Position numbers and translations under genes: made by a program
Notes under the pieces: model-generated
The model's input: the letters and a program-made list of their open reading frames with translations, nothing else
Databases searched by the model: none
Told to the model about the DNA's origin: nothing
Source of the DNA: RBG-16-66-20 sp035308765
Lineage (GTDB): Bacteria > Pseudomonadota > Gammaproteobacteria > Burkholderiales > SG8-39
Assembly: GCA_035308765.1 (NCBI GenBank)
Contig: DATGGA010000098.1
Location: 1 to 35,760, forward strand
Reading direction: 5' to 3'
DNA length: 35,760 bases
In this document: in pieces, positions 32,288-35,760 of the stretch
How positions within the stretch are numbered: the stretch's first letter is position 1
Layout: each line of letters begins with the position of its first letter

Positions 32288-33291
32288 ACCGCAGGACGTT
32301 CCTCGCGATGGGGCTGGGTTTTCCTTCGTCTGCTTTTCCACAAACAAAATATCCGAAAGTAATTCCCGGACATTCTTTTCAATTCCCCCGCGATCACGGC
32401 GCGCATCCGGATTACCGGCAGGAGTGGTGGTACGTCACCGGATGGCTGAAGACGGAGCAGGGACAGGATCTGGGTTTTCAGGTGACGTTCTTCAGGGCAA
32501 GGCCGGATATCGAAACCTCCAATCCCAGCGCCTTCACGCCGCGGCAGATGATCCTCGCGCATGCGGCGCTCTCCGATCCGCGCCTTGGCCGGCTGCGGCA
32601 CGCCGAGCGCGCGGCGCGCATCGCGCTCGACCTGGCGGGGAGCAGGGCGGGGACGACCAATGTATGGGTGGATGACTGGTTTCTTGATCTTTCGAACGAA
32701 AAATACAGAACGAAAATTGCCGCACGGGATTTTTCCCTCGATCTCGAATTTGACCCGCAGGGCGCCCTTGTCCTTCAAGGCGAGTCCGGCTTCAGCCGCA
32801 AGGGCAACGGCCCTGAGGAAGCCAGTTACTATTACAGCAGGCCTCATCTCTCTGTGCGCGGAACCGCGAATGGGTCGGCGGTAATCGGCAGCGCATGGCT
32901 GGATCACGAGTGGTCCAGCCAGTACATGGCATCGGGCGCGGCGGGATGGGACTGGTGCGGCATCAACCTCGACGGCGGCGAATCGCTGATGGCTTTCCGC
33001 ATGCGGGGCAAGGATGGCGGCATCGCCTATGCGCCGGACGGCGTCGCGTTCCAGCCGCTGCGGACGTGGAAATCCCCCAGAACCGGAACGTCCTACCCGG
33101 TTTCAATGCTGGTTAGTTCGAAAAACGAACAATTCCGCCTCGAGCCGTTGATGGACGACCAGGAACTGGACGCGCGCGCGAGCACCGGCACCATCTACTG
33201 GGAAGGCGCGGTCAGGGCCTACAGGGGCAGTGCGCCGGCCGGCCGCGGATACCTGGAGCTCACCGGCTACTGGCGGCCGATGCGGCTCTGA
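32284..33291 (+). CDS. AttH/CrtC-type lipocalin-like secreted protein
   Basis: The protein has 335 residues from a GTG at 32284 overlapping the permease stop. A short Arg-bearing signal sequence begins it (VNRRTFLAMGLGFPSSAFPQ). Family motifs follow: FQFPRDHGAHPDYRQEWWYV, GFQVTFFRARPD, ILAHAALSDP, YYYSRPHLSVRGTANG, GSAWLDHEWSSQYM and GWDWCGINLDGGESLMAFRM. CrtC hydrates carotenoids, but AttH-type homologues accompany FtsX permeases and have no known reaction, and no carotenoid genes are nearby. It likely works in the periplasm with the adjacent permease. AT-ending codon stretches are seen at about 32305-32400 and 32680-32755. Confidence 0.88.
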   Translation: MNRRTFLAMGLGFPSSAFPQTKYPKVIPGHSFQFPRDHGAHPDYRQEWWYVTGWLKTEQGQDLGFQVTFFRARPDIETSNPSAFTPRQMILAHAALSDPRLGRLRHAERAARIALDLAGSRAGTTNVWVDDWFLDLSNEKYRTKIAARDFSLDLEFDPQGALVLQGESGFSRKGNGPEEASYYYSRPHLSVRGTANGSAVIGSAWLDHEWSSQYMASGAAGWDWCGINLDGGESLMAFRMRGKDGGIAYAPDGVAFQPLRTWKSPRTGTSYPVSMLVSSKNEQFRLEPLMDDQELDARASTGTIYWEGAVRAYRGSAPAGRGYLELTGYWRPMRL

Positions 33292-33318
33292 TTTTCCGCG
33301 CTGAAATAGAATAGAACG

Positions 33319-34254
33319 ATGCACACTGAAAAACTTTCGGATTGGACCCACGAGCACATATTCGACGAGGGCAGCCACGCGGCCGAGCGGGGCACCCGGG
33401 CGGTAATGTGGATCACGGCCGTGATGATGGTGGTGGAGATCATCGCCGGCTGGTGGTTCAATTCGATGGCGCTGCTGGCGGACGGCTGGCACATGAGCTC
33501 CCACGCCATGGCGATCGGCCTGAGCGCTTTCGCCTATTCAGCCGCTCGCCGCCATGCCCGCGATCGCCGCTTCGCGTTCGGCACCTGGAAGATCGAGATA
33601 CTGGGCGGCTTTGCCAGCGCGATTTTCCTGCTCGGTGTGGCGGCGCTCATGGTATTCGGATCGATCGAACGCATTCTCGCGCCACAGCCGATTCACTATC
33701 TCGAAGCGCTGATCGTTGCCGCAGTCGGCCTGGCGGTGAACATCGTCTGCGCCATGATTCTGGGAGGTGTGTCCGATCACCATCCCCACGACGCACACCA
33801 TGGCGGCCATGATCATCATCATGACCTGAACTTGAGGTCTGCCTATGTCCACGTACTCGCCGATGCCGCGACTTCCATCCTCGCCATAGCCGCATTGGCG
33901 GGAGGATGGATCCTGGGCTGGTCCTGGATGGACCCCGTCATGGGGATCGTCGGCGCGGCGCTCGTCGCGGTCTGGGCGAAGAACCTGCTTGCCCAGACCG
34001 GGAAGGTGCTGCTCGACCGCGAAATGGACCATCCCGTCGTGGATGAAATACGCGACATCGTGAAATCGGACTTTGCGGCTGGCCACACCAGGATCGCCGA
34101 CTTGCACGTGTGGCGCGTTGGCAAGCGCTCGTATTCCTGCGCGCTAAGCCTTGTCACTCACGACGCCACCTTGACGCCCAGGCGCGTCCGCGCTGTGCTG
34201 TCCCGGCACAGCGAGATAGTCCATACCACGATCGAGATCCACCAATGCAACTGA
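33319..34254 (+). CDS. Cation diffusion facilitator, DmeF-like Co/Ni/Zn exporter
   Basis: The protein has 311 residues with six membrane segments. Metal-site motifs are MALLADGWHMSSHAMAIG (Asp and His in the second helix) and YVHVLADAATSILAI (fifth helix). The loop between helices 4 and 5 is rich in histidine (DHHPHDAHHGGHDHHHD), as in DmeF. An N-terminal HEHIFDEGSHAAERGTRAV and RRHARDRRFAFGTWK also fit that branch. The cytosolic C-terminal domain (about 215-311) ends in IHTT-like TTIEIHQCN. It exports divalent metal in exchange for protons. It begins 28 bases after the AttH-like gene. No DmeR/RcnR regulator is seen beside it. Confidence 0.92.
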   Translation: MHTEKLSDWTHEHIFDEGSHAAERGTRAVMWITAVMMVVEIIAGWWFNSMALLADGWHMSSHAMAIGLSAFAYSAARRHARDRRFAFGTWKIEILGGFASAIFLLGVAALMVFGSIERILAPQPIHYLEALIVAAVGLAVNIVCAMILGGVSDHHPHDAHHGGHDHHHDLNLRSAYVHVLADAATSILAIAALAGGWILGWSWMDPVMGIVGAALVAVWAKNLLAQTGKVLLDREMDHPVVDEIRDIVKSDFAAGHTRIADLHVWRVGKRSYSCALSLVTHDATLTPRRVRAVLSRHSEIVHTTIEIHQCN

Positions 34255-34263
34255 GGCCGCCGA

Positions 34264-35151
34264 CTACGCCTCGCGGTGGCGTGCGGTGGATAGGGCCACG
34301 CCCGTCAAGATCAGCGCGATGCCCGCGCCGTGGAACCAGCTCGGGCGCTCGTCCAGGAACAGCATCGCCAGCAGCACGGTGATGGCGGGCATCAGGTGCA
34401 TGGTCGTCCCGGCGCGCGCCGCGCCGAGCCGCTTCACCACGTAGGTCCAGCCCGCGCCTGCGAGCAGCAGGGAGCCTATGGCGGAATACACGACGGCGAC
34501 CACTCCGTTCGCGCTCAATCTGACGGCCGCCCCCTGCAGGCATTCGAAAGCCACCCACGGCGCCAGGGTGACCAGTCCCATGGCGCAGAGCACGGTGAGG
34601 AACTCCGGCGTATCCAGGTCGTCGCGTCGCATGCGCAGGAACACGGTGTAGCAGCCCCACATCGCCATCGAGGCGAGCGCCAGCGCGTCGCCGACGTTGA
34701 ACGACACCAGCGACGTGCCGGAGAAAAGGCGTCCCTGCGTTCCGATCAGCGCCACGCCGCAGAATGAGATGGTCACGCCCGCCCACTGCCGCGCCGCGAT
34801 GCGCTCGCCGAGCAGCGGCCGCGCCAGCAGCAGGATGAAGATGGGCGCCGTGGAAAGGTAGAGCGTGGCGCTGGTGGCGGTGGTGTAGTGCAGCCCCAGC
34901 CACTGCAACGCGAGGTGCAGCCCGCCGCCGAAAATGCCGGCCGCGAGTAGGACTGTCTTTCCTTGCAGTTGCTTGAACTTTCCTTTCAGTCCCGAAAAGG
35001 TGAAGGGCAACAATATCAGGAGAACGACAACCAACCGTCCGGCGGTCGCGATGCCGGGCGAGATATCGTTGCGCACGGCGCGCGCCACGATCCAGTTGCC
35101 CGACCATAGCAGCAAGGTCGCGGCGAGAACCAGCCAGGCTTTGGCACGCAT
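34264..35151 (-). CDS. DMT superfamily (EamA) permease
   Basis: The protein has 295 residues from the ATG at 35151, where the first hydrophobic helix begins (MRAKAWLVLAATLLLWSGNW); the frame is open to 35307 but that extension is not membrane-like and overlaps the divergent hydrolase. Ten hydrophobic segments form two EamA repeats, with ATSATLYLSTAPIFILLLAR and LLGERIAARQWAGVTISFCG in the first and GTTMHLMPAITVLLAMLFLD with ERPSWFHGAGIALILTGV in the second. Such carriers move amino acids or other metabolites across the inner membrane; the direction and substrate are unknown. It converges with the metal exporter with 9 bases between. Confidence 0.9.
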   Translation of the reverse strand: MRAKAWLVLAATLLLWSGNWIVARAVRNDISPGIATAGRLVVVLLILLPFTFSGLKGKFKQLQGKTVLLAAGIFGGGLHLALQWLGLHYTTATSATLYLSTAPIFILLLARPLLGERIAARQWAGVTISFCGVALIGTQGRLFSGTSLVSFNVGDALALASMAMWGCYTVFLRMRRDDLDTPEFLTVLCAMGLVTLAPWVAFECLQGAAVRLSANGVVAVVYSAIGSLLLAGAGWTYVVKRLGAARAGTTMHLMPAITVLLAMLFLDERPSWFHGAGIALILTGVALSTARHREA

Positions 35152-35172
35152 GGCGCATGCTAATCTGGATTC

Positions 35173-35760
35173 ATGCCGCAGATTTTGGCCGCAGGCCATG
35201 CATTGGAGTACCAGTGGATCGGCAAGTCCGGGCCGACGCTGGTGTTCCTGCACGAGGGGCTGGGCTCGATCCTCCAGTGGCGCGATTTTCCGGGAAAGGC
35301 GGCGCACGCCACCGGCTGCCGCGCGCTGGTCTACGACCGTTACGGCTACGGCAATTCAGATGTGCTGCGGGAAGAAAGGGTCGGGACGGATTTCATGCAC
35401 AGGGAGGCTTTGCTTTTCCTCCCGGAAGTTCTTCTGCAGTTGAAAATTCAAAACCCTGTCCTCGTGGGCCATTCCGACGGGGCTTCGATCGCGCTCATAT
35501 ACGCCGGCGTCCATCCGGTGCGCGGCGTCGCCGTGCTGGCGCCTCACGTTTTCGTCGAGGACGGCGGCCTGAAGAGCATAAAGGCCATCAACGAAACATT
35601 CGAAACAGGCGATCTTCCGGGACGGCTGGCGAAGTACCATCGGGATGCACGGAAGACCTTCCGCCTCTGGGCCGACGCCTGGCTGGATCCGGCGTTCCGG
35701 AAATGGAACATCGAGGAGTATCTGCCCGGTATCAAATGCCCGGTGCTGGCGATCCAGGGG
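35173..35760 (+). CDS. Alpha/beta hydrolase (3' end outside window)
   Basis: The frame is open from the ATG at 35173 to the window end, 196 residues, with no stop. Visible features are PTLVFLHEGLGSILQWRDFP (oxyanion-hole region, with HEG), ALVYDRYGYGNSD, and LVGHSDGASIALIYAG with nucleophile serine in GHSDG. Near the edge KCPVLAIQG precedes the expected acid loop; the acid and the catalytic His lie beyond the window. The substrate class is unknown. It is divergent from the EamA gene with 21 bases between starts. Confidence 0.88.
   Translation, partial: MPQILAAGHALEYQWIGKSGPTLVFLHEGLGSILQWRDFPGKAAHATGCRALVYDRYGYGNSDVLREERVGTDFMHREALLFLPEVLLQLKIQNPVLVGHSDGASIALIYAGVHPVRGVAVLAPHVFVEDGGLKSIKAINETFETGDLPGRLAKYHRDARKTFRLWADAWLDPAFRKWNIEEYLPGIKCPVLAIQG

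Overview
The window looks like part of the chromosome of a GC-rich betaproteobacterium, most likely Burkholderiales. The reasons are very high GC in most genes (for example 44 of 60 bases at 13021-13080), three complete Bug/TctC-type substrate-binding proteins plus a fragment of a fourth, a MipA/OmpV porin-like protein, and many small periplasmic proteins. No rRNA, tRNA, CRISPR array, transposase or integrase was found. About 38 protein genes are present. The first (SMP-30-like propeller) and the last (alpha/beta hydrolase) are cut by the window edges.

Layout. 1-3710: secreted propeller protein, secreted M20 peptidase, a lone ParB-like protein and a secreted cupin. 3755-5400: a block of lower GC with a DUF1499 membrane protein, a GDCCVxC cysteine-rich protein and a BON-domain protein. 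5387-10026: a Bug protein, a family VIII/class C serine hydrolase lipoprotein, a permease-MCE pair of the Mla type without its ATPase, and a small secreted protein. 10067-15532: a catabolic cluster with an HCCA-isomerase-like DsbA-fold enzyme divergent from a Rieske oxygenase, then MipA/OmpV, Bug, a membrane protein and another Bug.

15537-18330 is the most unusual part. A broken Bug gene end is followed by a markedly AT-richer island holding a two-gene cassette, a Ser/Thr protein kinase and a TPR protein three bases apart. The flanking chromosome resumes with glnS. This cassette is the best candidate for an undescribed system, possibly a signalling or defence module, but nothing in the sequence proves that role.

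18387-25428: glnS, several secreted or envelope proteins (including one with two CAP domains), a DUF883 protein, a GST, a heptad-repeat protein, then an MDR reductase, an ABC_sub_bind protein and, at 25436-27079, a D-aminoacylase-type amidohydrolase in one operon. 27069-28133 is a membrane class III nucleotide cyclase. 28190-33291 is a tightly overlapping chain: CMP-kinase-like/BON fusion, TauD/TfdA oxygenase, FtsX-type permease and AttH/CrtC-like protein. It is followed by a DmeF-like metal exporter, a DMT permease and the partial hydrolase.

The overall picture is an environmental heterotroph with organic acid and aromatic uptake and catabolism, envelope transport, and one recently acquired-looking island. 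Functional names rest on motif reading by eye, with no database search.
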